From contig NZ_WIXM01000003.1 in NCBI RefSeq assembly GCF_010993965.1, forward strand, positions 1 through 64,000: 64,000 bases of DNA, written 5' to 3'. The translations under genes and the position numbers were made by a program. This stretch comes from Gracilibacillus sp. YIM 98692 (GTDB lineage Bacteria; Bacillota; Bacilli; Bacillales; Amphibacillaceae). The notes under the pieces are model-generated. The model saw nothing but the letters and a program-made list of their open reading frames with translations, made no database searches and was not told the origin of the DNA. Numbering within the stretch: position 1 is the stretch's first letter; each line of letters starts with the position of its first letter. Below, in pieces: positions 8,200 through 16,979 of this stretch.

Positions 8200-8874
8200 T
8201 CAAATATTTTTCCACATCGTCCATGGATATCGATTAGGCGGACGTGATACACCGCAAACTTCTTCTTTTTTTACTGGGTGTACAAAAGAAAGTTCATGGG
8301 ACCATAAAGCGATTTGTTGACCTGGTTTATTCACATGACTGCCGTATTTTTGGTCACCATATAATGGGAAACCTCTTGATGCAAACTGGACTCTAATTTG
8401 ATGCGGCCTTCCTGTTTCTAACTTAATTTTGATAAGACTTAAATCATGCTCGGTTTCAAGTACTTGGTAATGAAGCCTTGCCTTTTTCCCTTTTTTATCT
8501 TGAGGAGACACGACAGATACTTGATTTCTTTTTTTATCTTTATGTAAATAGTCGACTAACGTATCTTGTTGTTCAGGAACTCCACGTACAACCGCAAGAT
8601 ATTCTTTCTCCCACTCATTTTTACGAATGATATTCGATAATCTAGAGGCAGCTTTTGATGTTTTAGCAAACACCATCACCCCGCCCACTGGCCGGTCTAA
8701 CCGATGTACCAATGCTAAATAAACATTACCTGGCTTTTGATATCTTACTTTAATGTCTTGTTTTAATAAGTTTAATAAGTCTTGATCATTACTTTTGTCT
8801 TCCTGAACAGGTATATTTGGTTGCTTTTCTACCATTAACAGATGATTATCTTCATATATAATTGGAATATCCAT
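8200..8874 (-). CDS. RluA-family pseudouridine synthase
   Basis: The 224-residue enzyme isomerises uridine to pseudouridine in rRNA or tRNA. It carries the catalytic block VHRLDRPVGGVMVFAKTSKA with the conserved Asp, and the later ETGRPHQIRVQFASRG motif. It lacks the N-terminal S4 RNA-binding domain of RluD, as in the short RluA/YhcT-type members, so target specificity is uncertain. The start is ATG after AAGGAG. It lies directly upstream of the LLM monooxygenase on the same strand. Confidence 0.88.
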   Translation of the reverse strand: MDIPIIYEDNHLLMVEKQPNIPVQEDKSNDQDLLNLLKQDIKVRYQKPGNVYLALVHRLDRPVGGVMVFAKTSKAASRLSNIIRKNEWEKEYLAVVRGVPEQQDTLVDYLHKDKKRNQVSVVSPQDKKGKKARLHYQVLETEHDLSLIKIKLETGRPHQIRVQFASRGFPLYGDQKYGSHVNKPGQQIALWSHELSFVHPVKKEEVCGVSRPPNRYPWTMWKNI

Positions 8875-8952
8875 GTACGATTTACTCCTTATTTTTTTGA
8901 CTCGTGTTATTTATCACGGTTAAGACTTAGAATAAAAAATAGATGTATACGC

Positions 8953-9023
8953 TAGCACACTGAGAAGTTTCACTAACCATCAGTGGAGGACGAGAAAACT
9001 TCACTGATGGAAGTCTCTCTTTA
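8953..9023. repeat. R3 hairpin repeat
   Basis: CCATCAGTG and CACTGATGG form a perfect 9-bp inverted repeat around gaggacgagaaaactt, followed by gaagtctctctttat. Related copies are at 26433-26490, 35100-35149 and 39228-39414. No coding content is visible. Confidence 0.6.
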
Positions 9024-9046
9024 TATTAACATAATAACGAATACAA

Positions 9047-9079
9047 ATACCACAGCACCTTAACGACACTGTGGTATTT
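9047..9079 (-). terminator. Terminator of the CuA-type lipoprotein gene
   Basis: AATACCACAG and CTGTGGTATT pair perfectly around a 13-nt loop, 14 bp after the lipoprotein stop codon. The T-tract on the minus strand is weak (ATTTGTATT). Confidence 0.6.
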
Positions 9080-9092
9080 ACCATTCTAACGA

Positions 9093-9482
9093 TTATTGAA
9101 CAATGAGAGTAGATACCATTTCACTGTGGCCTGTCCCACATTGAATGGAACATCTTATCGTATATTCACCAGGTTCAAGCACACCAGTTGCAGACCCTTC
9201 TCCATCCACTGCAATATCAGTACCTACGACTTCAATGCCATGAAAACCTTCTTCGTTAGTTAATTCTACTGTTACTTCTCCAGCTGGCACCGTATACTCC
9301 TCTTGATCAAATTGCCAATTCGATGCGGTTAGATGAACCACTGATTCATCACCTGCTGCACTTTCGTTATTTTCTTCTGTGTTCTCTCCATTATTACCTT
9401 CTGAATTATCTGCTTCGCCTCCACATGCTGCTAAAACAAAAGCAAGTGTTAAAAGCACTAAGATGAACATAAACTTTTTCAC
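9093..9482 (-). CDS. Lipoprotein with a CuA-type cupredoxin domain
   Basis: The 129-residue protein has a lipoprotein signal ending LAAC (Cys20), an acidic Asn/Glu-rich linker (21-47) and a cupredoxin domain. All CuA ligands of cytochrome oxidase subunit II are present: His81, Cys111, Cys115, His119 and Met122 (RCSIQCGTGHSEM). There are no subunit II transmembrane helices and no oxidase subunit I gene nearby. It probably sits on the outer face of the membrane as an electron carrier, copper chaperone or nitric-oxide reductase type subunit. The start is GTG behind AAAGGAG. Confidence 0.82.
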   Translation of the reverse strand: MKKFMFILVLLTLAFVLAACGGEADNSEGNNGENTEENNESAAGDESVVHLTASNWQFDQEEYTVPAGEVTVELTNEEGFHGIEVVGTDIAVDGEGSATGVLEPGEYTIRCSIQCGTGHSEMVSTLIVQ

Positions 9483-9596
9483 TTAAATTTCTCCTTTCCG
9501 TTCCCATAATTGAAATATATATGTATTATAACCCTTCTGCGATCGACTCTTCTAGTGCCAGTATCATTCTTCACAAAATATACAAAAATTAACCAA

Positions 9597-10184
9597 TTAC
9601 GATGAAAACCACAAATATTTATAGTAAGCTGGAAATTCCCTTATTGTTGAATAGACATCACGCCATTCTAAAAAATCTGCATGGGCTCCATAAACCTGTT
9701 CAAAACCTGCTTCTTTAAAAGCTAATTTAGATCTTGTTATATGAAAATGCTGTGTTATCACCGTTACCTTTGTCGTTTCAAGACTCATTTCCAAATATTT
9801 CAAGAAAGATCTCGCATTTTGAGCTGTTTGCATCGTGTTATAACCATTTTGATCAACCAAAATAACTTCTGCTGGAATAGCATGGTCCACAAGGTACTCT
9901 TTCATCACTTTCGCTTCATCATAACCTTCGACTCCTACCCCTCCACTCACTATTACTTGATCTAAAAGTCCACGTTGATGAAACTCCACTGCTTTATCAA
10001 GCCTAGCCTGTAAACGTTCTGATGGAGAACCATCTTCCATCACTTTATTACCAAGGACAACCCCTATATGAGATTCCTTTTCTTCATCATTCCATCCATC
10101 CCACAAGATATAGGCTGTATGTATCATGAACCAAAGAAAAAATAGAAGTAAAAACATTTTGATTACAGGAAATAAAGACTTCAT
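9597..10184 (-). CDS. YdcF/SanA-like DUF218 membrane protein
   Basis: The 195-residue protein has one N-terminal transmembrane segment followed by a DUF218 domain: GVVLGNKV, a conserved SERLQARLDKAVEF, VSGGVGVEGYDEA and NTMQTAQNARSFL. Family members such as SanA and YdcF are linked to envelope integrity, but the reaction is unknown. The start at 10184 is chosen because AAGGAGGAGG lies just upstream; the frame continues upstream to 10235 without a ribosome site. It is divergent from the nuclease gene. Confidence 0.75.
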   Translation of the reverse strand: MKSLFPVIKMFLLLFFLWFMIHTAYILWDGWNDEEKESHIGVVLGNKVMEDGSPSERLQARLDKAVEFHQRGLLDQVIVSGGVGVEGYDEAKVMKEYLVDHAIPAEVILVDQNGYNTMQTAQNARSFLKYLEMSLETTKVTVITQHFHITRSKLAFKEAGFEQVYGAHADFLEWRDVYSTIREFPAYYKYLWFSS

Positions 10185-10334
10185 CTGCACCCTCCTCCTT
10201 TCATTATGACTTGCCTTTCCTATTTCATCAATCATTTATCGGAGCATTCAGTCGTTTTTTCCTATTTTCAACCACCAATATGATATAGTAAAATATTCTT
10301 CTAACATATGTTTCTACAACAAGGGGATGACAGA

Positions 10335-11111
10335 ATGTTTCAAAAAAGTTCTTTATGGATTTGTTATTTCATTATAATGGTGTTGATTAGTGCGTGTGGA
10401 ACTGGATCACCATCAGTGGATGAAGAGAAACATCAAATAGAAGAAGATGTTCAACTAAATCAACAACCAGATCAGTCGGATGTCACAGATAACACGAATG
10501 CCTCTGAGAAAGCCCCGAATGCAATGGTAACAAGGATAGTAGATGGCGACACTGTCAAAGTACAATATCAGGGTGAGGAAGAAACGGTGAGGCTTTTATT
10601 AGTCGACACTCCGGAAACCAAACATCCTGACATGCCTATTCAACCATATGGACCAGAGGCTTCTAAATTTGCAGAAAAAACGTTAGCAGGTGAAGAAATC
10701 TATTTAGAATTTGATGGACCGAAAAGGGATCACTATGATAGATTACTGGCTTACATATGGATAAACGAGCAATTATTCAATCAAATGCTTTTAGAAGAAG
10801 GATTGGCTCGGTATGCTTATGTCTATGATCCACCTTATACCCATTCAGAAGAGTTGATGAAAGCTCAAAATCGAGCAAAGGATGCAGAAAAAGGAATATG
10901 GAGTATCAATGGTTATGTAACTGATGAAGGTTTCCAAGCAGAGCCTAACCAAAATGAAACACAAGACTCTACAGACCATTCCGAAGATGATGAAGTCTAT
11001 TATCAAAACTGTTCAGAAGCTCGTGATGCCGGTGTTACCCCACTTTACAAAGGTGATCCAGGCTATGGAACACACATGGATGGCGATGGAGACGGTGTGG
11101 CATGTGAATAA
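10335..11111 (+). CDS. Secreted lipoprotein nuclease: SNase domain plus excalibur domain
   Basis: The 258-residue product has a lipobox (LISAC), a disordered acidic linker, a staphylococcal-nuclease domain (VTRIVDGDTVKV, VRLLLVDTPET, FDGPKRDHYDRLLAYIW, EEGLARYAYVY) and a C-terminal excalibur motif with the DGDGDGVACE calcium-binding loop. The catalytic pattern Arg-Asp-Glu of SNases is present. It should degrade extracellular DNA or RNA with calcium, anchored to the outer membrane face. ATG at 10335 follows AAGGGG; the frame from 10308 has no ribosome site. Confidence 0.85.
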   Translation: MFQKSSLWICYFIIMVLISACGTGSPSVDEEKHQIEEDVQLNQQPDQSDVTDNTNASEKAPNAMVTRIVDGDTVKVQYQGEEETVRLLLVDTPETKHPDMPIQPYGPEASKFAEKTLAGEEIYLEFDGPKRDHYDRLLAYIWINEQLFNQMLLEEGLARYAYVYDPPYTHSEELMKAQNRAKDAEKGIWSINGYVTDEGFQAEPNQNETQDSTDHSEDDEVYYQNCSEARDAGVTPLYKGDPGYGTHMDGDGDGVACE

Positions 11112-11303
11112 ATTTATATAGCGGAAAGTAATGAACCTACTCAACAATCAGCCCAAAGTTACGCGCTTAGATACACTCACTTACTTTCACCAAATTTGCA
11201 CTACTTGTTAAAACCGGCTCTTTTTCTTGTTGTTTTATATACATTTTCTGAACTAGTAAAAGAGCTTCAAATAATAGCCTTACTAAAAACAGTGAGCTTA
11301 GAC

Positions 11304-11362
11304 CAGCGGAAGAAATAAACGGAGACTCCTGTGGGAAAGCGAAGTGTATTTCTGGAGCGGTA
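11304..11362 (+). repeat. R1 repeat fragment with an internal deletion
   Basis: Between 11112 and 11534 there is no gene. The only recognisable content is this shortened R1 copy (gcggaagaaataaac, ggagactcctgtggg, then directly gtatttctggagcgg), which lacks the middle of the full element, and the terminator at 11470-11510. Confidence 0.5.
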
Positions 11363-11469
11363 CCATAGTACTGATCTTAAAGCAGTAAGTGCTAAACTTG
11401 TTCTCATTTTATCCGCAGTGTATAGCTATTGAGATATTAGCCTGAAGCAAAGTTAGTTAACCTCATAAA

Positions 11470-11510
11470 AAAAGTTCCATTTTGCGCTGACTTCCCAAAA
11501 TGGAACTTTT
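11470..11510. terminator. Strong terminator of the catabolic operon
   Basis: AAAAGTTCCATTTTG and its exact reverse complement form a 15-bp stem around an 11-nt loop, with A residues on one side and T residues on the other, so it can work in both directions. It lies 25 bp after the aldehyde dehydrogenase stop codon. Confidence 0.85.
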
Positions 11511-11534
11511 AAAAATATTTACTTATTTTATCTT

Positions 11535-12980
11535 TTAGAATCTTTGATTTAGTTTAAAGCTCACTACCTTTTGTTCTGTCATGGCTTTGATCGAGGATTT
11601 GACACCTTCTCTTCCTAACCCCGATTGCTTCACCCCGCCAAACGGCATAGCATCAATACGATAATCACTGCTATCATTCACCATGATACCGCCGACTTCT
11701 AACTCCTGTATCGTTAAAAATGCATTCTCTACGTCTTTTGTAAATATTCCTGCTTGCAGTCCATAATCAGCAGCGTTGGATCGAGCAATCGCTTGATACA
11801 CATCCTCTACTGGATAGACAAGCACGACAGGGCCAAATATTTCTTCTTGGGCAATTACTGCATCAATAGGGACATCTGTTAAGATAGTAGGATAATAAAA
11901 GGCTTTTTCTCGTTTTCCACCAATTTGAATTTTTGCCCCTTCTGCTACCGCTTCATTCACCCAGGATTCTACCCTCTTCGCTTCTCGTTCATTAATCATT
12001 GGACCAACGTCTGTTAATTCATCTAATTTATCTCCCAATTGCAGTTTAGAAGTCCTCTGTTTATATAATTCTAGGAATTGACCATATACTTCTTTCTCTA
12101 CATAAACTCTCTGGACACCAATACAGTTTTGCCCTGCAACTGTAAAAGCACCAGAAACGCAAGATGCCACTGCTTCCTCAATATCTGCATCTTTTAACAC
12201 AATAACGGGAGAATTGGACCCGAGTTCCATACCGATCTTCTTGATTCCAGCTTTATGTGCTATTTTCTTTCCAACATCTACCCCACCCGTGAATGTAATC
12301 ATTTTAATGGTAGGGTGTGTAACGAGTACATCTCCCACATCTCTGCCTGATCCAGTCACAACAGACAACATGCCTGCAGGTAAGCCAGATTTTGTAAAAG
12401 CTTCTGCCAAAAGCAATGCACTCAACGGCGTATCAGAAGCTGGTTTAACAATAATCGCATTTCCAGAGGCAATCGCTGGACCAACCTTATGAGCTACTAA
12501 ATTTAAAGGATCATTAAAAGGGGTAATAGCTCCAATCACACCTACTGGAAAGCGATAATAATAACCAACTCTATTTTCTCCACTTTCACTTTGATCAAAA
12601 TTAATCGTTTCTCCATTTATCCTTCGCGCTTCTTCTGCGCTGATTTGAATCGTTTGTATCGCACGTTTCACTTCGCCACGAGCCTCATGAATCGTTTTAC
12701 TTCCTTCTAATGCTATCGTTTCTGCATAACGTTCTTTATTTTCCTCTATATAGGAGGCTACTCGTTGAAGCACAGCCATCCTCTCATGAGTTGGCCAAGG
12801 TTTGTTGCTTAGATAAGCCTCCTCTGCTTTTTCAATGGCCATCAACATATCATTTTCTGTAGCTAATGGTACTTTGGCAATTAGTCGATTATCTTGCGGA
12901 TCATATACATCAAATGTTTGCTCAGCAGCTATCCACTGTCCTGCAATCAACATTTTTTCCTGTTTAACTTGTAATTGCAT
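11535..12980 (-). CDS. NAD(P)-dependent aldehyde dehydrogenase, likely aspartate-semialdehyde type
   Basis: The 481-residue enzyme has the full ALDH fold: PFNDPLN (proline-rich cofactor site, about 154-160), TFTGGVDVGK (229-238), active-site base Glu252 (MELGSNSP) and nucleophile Cys286 (AGQNCIGVQR). It oxidises an aldehyde to an acid. It is the last gene of an operon after a homoserine dehydrogenase, so aspartate semialdehyde to aspartate is the likely step, as with DoeC in ectoine breakdown or in homoserine breakdown. This assignment rests on context. The ATG follows AGGGGGTGAT and lies 14 bp after the preceding gene. Confidence 0.85.
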   Translation of the reverse strand: MQLQVKQEKMLIAGQWIAAEQTFDVYDPQDNRLIAKVPLATENDMLMAIEKAEEAYLSNKPWPTHERMAVLQRVASYIEENKERYAETIALEGSKTIHEARGEVKRAIQTIQISAEEARRINGETINFDQSESGENRVGYYYRFPVGVIGAITPFNDPLNLVAHKVGPAIASGNAIIVKPASDTPLSALLLAEAFTKSGLPAGMLSVVTGSGRDVGDVLVTHPTIKMITFTGGVDVGKKIAHKAGIKKIGMELGSNSPVIVLKDADIEEAVASCVSGAFTVAGQNCIGVQRVYVEKEVYGQFLELYKQRTSKLQLGDKLDELTDVGPMINEREAKRVESWVNEAVAEGAKIQIGGKREKAFYYPTILTDVPIDAVIAQEEIFGPVVLVYPVEDVYQAIARSNAADYGLQAGIFTKDVENAFLTIQELEVGGIMVNDSSDYRIDAMPFGGVKQSGLGREGVKSSIKAMTEQKVVSFKLNQRF

Positions 12981-12994
12981 GGAATCACCCCCTA

Positions 12995-14050
12995 TTAAAG
13001 TTTGGTTAGGGCGTTTTGTCTATGATAATGAATGATATCAATAAATAGTGAGTAACCTGTTTCGATTAACCCTGCACCTGCACCTGTTAACATAATTGGA
13101 CCAGATAAATCACATTCGTAGACAATCGCATTTGTTGGACCATTAACACCAGCTAATGGATCGTTATCATCAACTAGCTCCGGCTTTACAGAAGCTTCGA
13201 TCGAACCATCTTCCCTTTTGGTTAAACGCGAGAGCAGACGCCATTTTTGATTTTTATCTAATGCTTTTTTCACCATCTCTAAAGTTAAATCGCTAATTCC
13301 TTTACAATAAATATCTTCTGATGCTATATTTTCACCCATTAAATATTTCGCTAAAATCGCTGTCTTGTATCTCGCATCATAACCTTCTACATCACTAGTT
13401 GGATCGGCTTCTGCATAGCCAAGGCTTTGCGCTTTTTCCAAAGCTTCCTGATATGTCTTGCCTTTTTCCATTTCTGTAATCATATAGTTAGTCGTCCCAT
13501 TTAGGATACCTTTTATTTCTGTTATTTCATTACCAGCTAGTGTCATAATAGGCAATCTGAGAGCTGGTGTACCGCTCATTACCGTCCCCTCAAATCCCCA
13601 GAAAACTCCATTTTTTTCTGCTAATGCTGATAATTCATCATAAGCTAAGGCAACAGGACCTTTATTGGTCGTCACTACACTCTTTTTATGTTCGAAAGCT
13701 GTTCGACAGTGCTCAATGGCTGGTTGACCTGTCTTCACATCGGTGAACGTTACCTCTACAATCATATCTGCGTTAGTCTTCTTGATTGTTTCCATACTAT
13801 CCCAGCCTCTAACCAGCCCCTTTTGATCTGGATAAGCATCTAACCCTCCAGAATCTCTAACGGCAGATAACAACTCTTCAATGTTTAAGCCATCTGGATG
13901 ATAAACGGATCCTTTCATAATATCAGAAACAGCGACAACCTCGGGCTCAAAACCATACGACGGCTTTTCACCTTTTTGTTGTTTTAAGAAAATCTCTGCC
14001 AATGCCTGCCCAACACCGCCGAACCCAACAAAAGCGACCTTCATAGTCAA
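12995..14050 (-). CDS. Homoserine dehydrogenase without ACT domain
   Basis: The protein of about 350 residues has an NAD(P)-binding GFGGVG near the start and the homoserine dehydrogenase motifs VTTNKGPVALAY, GTVMSGTP, ILNGTTNYMITEM and ADPTSDVEGYDARYK. It interconverts aspartate semialdehyde and homoserine. The regulatory ACT domain of biosynthetic Hom is absent, which fits a catabolic role in which homoserine is oxidised. The start is uncertain: TTG at 14050 lies 8 nt from GGAGG, while ATG at 14044 is 14 nt away and 14068 has no ribosome site. It is flanked by the PLP enzyme and the aldehyde dehydrogenase in one operon. Confidence 0.85.
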   Translation of the reverse strand: MTMKVAFVGFGGVGQALAEIFLKQQKGEKPSYGFEPEVVAVSDIMKGSVYHPDGLNIEELLSAVRDSGGLDAYPDQKGLVRGWDSMETIKKTNADMIVEVTFTDVKTGQPAIEHCRTAFEHKKSVVTTNKGPVALAYDELSALAEKNGVFWGFEGTVMSGTPALRLPIMTLAGNEITEIKGILNGTTNYMITEMEKGKTYQEALEKAQSLGYAEADPTSDVEGYDARYKTAILAKYLMGENIASEDIYCKGISDLTLEMVKKALDKNQKWRLLSRLTKREDGSIEASVKPELVDDNDPLAGVNGPTNAIVYECDLSGPIMLTGAGAGLIETGYSLFIDIIHYHRQNALTKL

Positions 14051-14136
14051 TCTCATCACCTCCAGCATTTTTAAAAAATAATGAGTGTCATTCGTTTTGG
14101 TTAAAAAGCATTCTTTTCATCAAATGTGTGCTTTAT

Positions 14137-15333
14137 TTAATTAACAAATAGACTTTCTGGCAAGGATTGAAAAGCTTGCTCTAAATCATGAATTAAGTCA
14201 TCCTTATCCTCAAGTCCTGCTGAATATCGAATTAACCCTTCTGGTATCCCCATTGCAGCTCTTTCTTCTGGTGTACATTCTACATGGCTTGTTGTGCGTG
14301 TAGGTCCTACAATGGTTTCAACAGAGCCAAGATGTGCTGCACGGTTCACATACTTTAGCTTTGGAAGCAGGTGTCTTAGTGTGTCCACTCCACCTTTTAC
14401 GGAGAAACTTAACATGTTTCCAAACCCGTTCATTTGTTTCTTAGCAATTTCATGACCTGGATGGTCCTCTAACCCTGGATAAAATACCGATTCAACTGCA
14501 TCAACTGATTTCAAATAGCGTGCAACTGTCATTGCATTTTCGCTTTGTTTTTCCATCCTTAATTGTAGTGTTTTCATCCCTCGTAATAATAAATAGGCTG
14601 ACATTGGATCAAGCGTTGCCCCATTAATTTCTCTATAATGATAAATACTTTCAACTAATTTTTTAGATCCACAAACAGAGCCACCTAATGCATCTGCATG
14701 CCCGCCTAAAAATTTCGTAGCACTATGAATTACTAAGTCTGCTCCTAACTCAAGCGGATTTTGGTTAATCGGAGTAGCGAATGTGTTATCAACAATGACA
14801 ATTGCCCCTGCTTTTTTTCCAGCTTTCGCCATTCGTTCAATATCTGTGATTTTTACCGTTGGGTTTGTCGGGCTTTCTAAATAAAGAACTTTACATCCTT
14901 TCGCTACCTCTTTTTCAATCGCTTCATGATCCCCCGTGTCACATAAAACCACTTCTACTTTTTGCTTTGGCAAAAATTCGGTAAATATTTTATTAGTCCC
15001 GCCATAGGTGTCTTTAATGGAAACAATTCGGTCACCAGGATATAACAGAGTTCCAAGTGTGTTACTAATCGCTGCCATTCCAGTGGAAAAGCTAGTAGCT
15101 GCTTCAGCTCCTTCTAAAATTCTAATTTTTTCTTCAAATGCATCAACTGTTGGATTGGTATTACGACCATAAATATGCCCTTCTTTATTACCGATTGCCA
15201 CTTCATACCATTCGTCCATATCATCATAGTTATAAGATACACTGTGTACAACTGGAACTTGAGTGGCTCCGAAAGCTAGTGAATCTTTTTCCCCTGCCCA
15301 TATCGCTTTTGTACCCATTTTTACATTTTTCAT
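14137..15333 (-). CDS. Cys/Met-metabolism PLP enzyme (gamma-lyase/gamma-synthase family)
   Basis: The 398-residue enzyme is a trans-sulfuration-type PLP protein: IYGRNTNPT (Tyr55, Arg57), SFSTGMAAI, DTYGGT (Tyr110), DNTFATP and the PLP lysine Lys207 in HSATKFLGGHAD. Such enzymes act on gamma-substituted amino acids, by elimination or replacement. It does not sit with methionine or cysteine genes but between a DoeA-like hydrolase and a homoserine dehydrogenase. Canavanine gamma-lyase, which releases homoserine, belongs to this family and has the same partners. The exact substrate cannot be read from sequence. The ATG follows GAGGAGGG. Confidence 0.85.
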   Translation of the reverse strand: MKNVKMGTKAIWAGEKDSLAFGATQVPVVHSVSYNYDDMDEWYEVAIGNKEGHIYGRNTNPTVDAFEEKIRILEGAEAATSFSTGMAAISNTLGTLLYPGDRIVSIKDTYGGTNKIFTEFLPKQKVEVVLCDTGDHEAIEKEVAKGCKVLYLESPTNPTVKITDIERMAKAGKKAGAIVIVDNTFATPINQNPLELGADLVIHSATKFLGGHADALGGSVCGSKKLVESIYHYREINGATLDPMSAYLLLRGMKTLQLRMEKQSENAMTVARYLKSVDAVESVFYPGLEDHPGHEIAKKQMNGFGNMLSFSVKGGVDTLRHLLPKLKYVNRAAHLGSVETIVGPTRTTSHVECTPEERAAMGIPEGLIRYSAGLEDKDDLIHDLEQAFQSLPESLFVN

Positions 15334-15375
15334 GCTAAGCCCTCCTCATCTATGTCAATCTAATAATCTTTATAA

Positions 15376-16584
15376 CTAGCTGATGATTCCGCCATGTTCT
15401 TGAAACGGAAAGGGATCTTGCACAATTAGATCTCTTGGGATTTTGGTGAACGTTTCACCGCCATATTTTGTTACTCGAAATGATTCACTGATCTCAATTC
15501 CATAGGCATCAAACCACAAGGCAGGAATAAGGTGAAAAGTCATGTTTGGTTGTAAAACGGTTGAATCCTCTGCTCGAATGCTTGCAGTATGCTCTCCCCA
15601 ATCTGGCGGGTAACCTAAACCTACGGAATATCCTAGTCTTGCCTCTTTTTCAATCCCATATTTTTTGAGACAGTTATACCAATACCTCTCTAGTTCTCCA
15701 CAAGTAATTCCAGGCCTTACCGCATCTAAAACGGTATTCAAACCTTCTACTACAATCGGAGCAATTTTCTGCAGCTGCTTTGAAGGTTCACCTATCGATA
15801 CCGTTCTAGCTACTGGCACATGATACCTCTTGTAACAGCCTGCTAGTTCGATGACAACAGACTCTCCTTCTTTAAATCTTCTCTCCGACCATGTTAGATG
15901 TGGTGCACCAGTATTATCTCCAGACGGAAGCAATGGAACAATAGATGGATAATCCCCTCCATAATCATCCGTACCTGAAATCATTTGGTGATATATCGCT
16001 GCTGCTGCATCACATTCTCTGTTTCCTACCCGTACATTTTCAACTCCTTTATACATTGCTTGATCAGCAATTTCCGCTGCCCGCTTCATATATTCAATTT
16101 CTTGCTCTGATTTGATAATCCTTACATAGTTCACTAATAAATCCGCATTTTTAAATGTAGCATTCGGAAGTCCGTGCTTTAACCTTTCATAAGCTTTAGC
16201 TGTGAAATAATAGTTATCCATCTCAACGCCAATTTTTCTATTTCCTTGCCCTATCTGTTTTAAAATTTCTGCAATGAAATCCATTGGGTGGTAAATCGAT
16301 GATTGGACATAATAATCTGGGAATGGAATAATATTTTCGTTGTAAATCCATGTGGTAATTTTCGCGCCATTTGCATCTTGATAACGACCAATCCAAATTG
16401 GCTGTGGCTCATCAATGATGATAATTAACATTTGGTGAACATAGAATGACCAAGCATCATAGCCTGATAAATAATTCATATTAGCGGGGTCTGTAACTAG
16501 CAACACTTCAATGCCGTTTTCGGCCATCCTCTGTTTCGTCTTCGTTAAACGTTTTTGATATTCTAAAATATCAAAGGCTAACAT
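15376..16584 (-). CDS. DoeA/EutD-like ectoine hydrolase (M24 creatinase/prolidase fold)
   Basis: The 402-residue protein has the M24 N-terminal creatinase domain and C-terminal pita-bread domain. Segments I associate with ectoine hydrolase DoeA/EutD are present: GYDAWSFYVHQ (41-51), GVEMDNYYF (119-127), PLLPSG with APHLTW (217-232), AGCYKRYH (248-255) and YPPDWGE (325-331). The metal ligands of true M24 peptidases are mostly lost: the two Asp are Glu246 and Pro257, the His is Tyr319 and one Glu is missing, while Glu366 remains. DoeA opens the ectoine ring to N-acetyl-diaminobutyrate. The partner deacetylase (doeB/eutE) is absent here, so another substrate is possible. It is the first gene of the operon. 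Confidence 0.75.
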   Translation of the reverse strand: MLAFDILEYQKRLTKTKQRMAENGIEVLLVTDPANMNYLSGYDAWSFYVHQMLIIIIDEPQPIWIGRYQDANGAKITTWIYNENIIPFPDYYVQSSIYHPMDFIAEILKQIGQGNRKIGVEMDNYYFTAKAYERLKHGLPNATFKNADLLVNYVRIIKSEQEIEYMKRAAEIADQAMYKGVENVRVGNRECDAAAAIYHQMISGTDDYGGDYPSIVPLLPSGDNTGAPHLTWSERRFKEGESVVIELAGCYKRYHVPVARTVSIGEPSKQLQKIAPIVVEGLNTVLDAVRPGITCGELERYWYNCLKKYGIEKEARLGYSVGLGYPPDWGEHTASIRAEDSTVLQPNMTFHLIPALWFDAYGIEISESFRVTKYGGETFTKIPRDLIVQDPFPFQEHGGIIS

Positions 16585-16620
16585 CGGATCCCCCCTCCCC
16601 CTAACAAATATTCCTTATAG

Positions 16621-16769
16621 AGGATGTTCAAAAAGTCCGGGAAATATCACTTGAACTTCTTCGTTGGCTTACTTCTTAAGTTCCTCATGCATCTATAAGC
16701 ATACATTCCAGTACTCGAAGCGCGCCCTTGAATTTCTTTGCGCTTTTTATCCTCCTTTTTGAACATTCA
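16621..16769. repeat. R4 intergenic repeat with terminal inverted repeats
   Basis: The element begins ggatgttcaaaaagtcc and ends cctcctttttgaacattc, so its ends are imperfect inverted repeats of each other. It has the look of a roughly 150-bp Bacillaceae palindromic repeat; I see no second copy in this window. It lies inside the predicted leader of the DoeA-like operon, between the promoter at 16832-16864 and the start codon. The rest of 16585-16979 holds only that promoter and a terminator. Confidence 0.5.
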
Positions 16770-16831
16770 CTTATAAAGTTTTATTTCTTACTTTTATCTT
16801 ATTAAACAGCGGTTTGAAATGTAATGTTCAG

Positions 16832-16864
16832 ATTGTATGAAGTTTTTCCTTTTCTGTCATACAA
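16832..16864 (-). promoter_or_regulatory. Promoter and operator-like palindrome of the DoeA-like operon
   Basis: On the minus strand ATGACA (16855-16860) and TACAAT (16832-16837) are separated by exactly 17 bp, a good sigma-A promoter. The inverted repeat TTGTATGA-N16-TCATACAA (16833-16840 and 16857-16864) overlaps both boxes, so a repressor or activator site is likely. The neighbouring PucR-type protein is the obvious candidate. The leader to the first gene would be about 240 nt. Confidence 0.6.
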
Positions 16865-16946
16865 CATGAATAAAGGCACAAACGCCCGTACATTCAGGCA
16901 TACAGGGTAATTTTTTACACAAATCATGTGTACTTTCATATAAAAA

Positions 16947-16972
16947 AATGCCCTATTATATAACAGGGCATT
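16947..16972 (-). terminator. Terminator of the PucR-type regulator gene
   Basis: AATGCCCT and AGGGCATT pair around a 10-nt loop just after the regulator stop codon, followed by a run of T residues on the minus strand. Confidence 0.8.
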
Positions 16973-16979
16973 GAACCTA

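Noticed and set aside
15376-16584. Reading the M24 protein as a Xaa-Pro peptidase or as the DMSP lyase DddP
   Set aside because: Both need the metal ligands that are mostly missing here, while several long segments fit the DoeA/EutD pattern.
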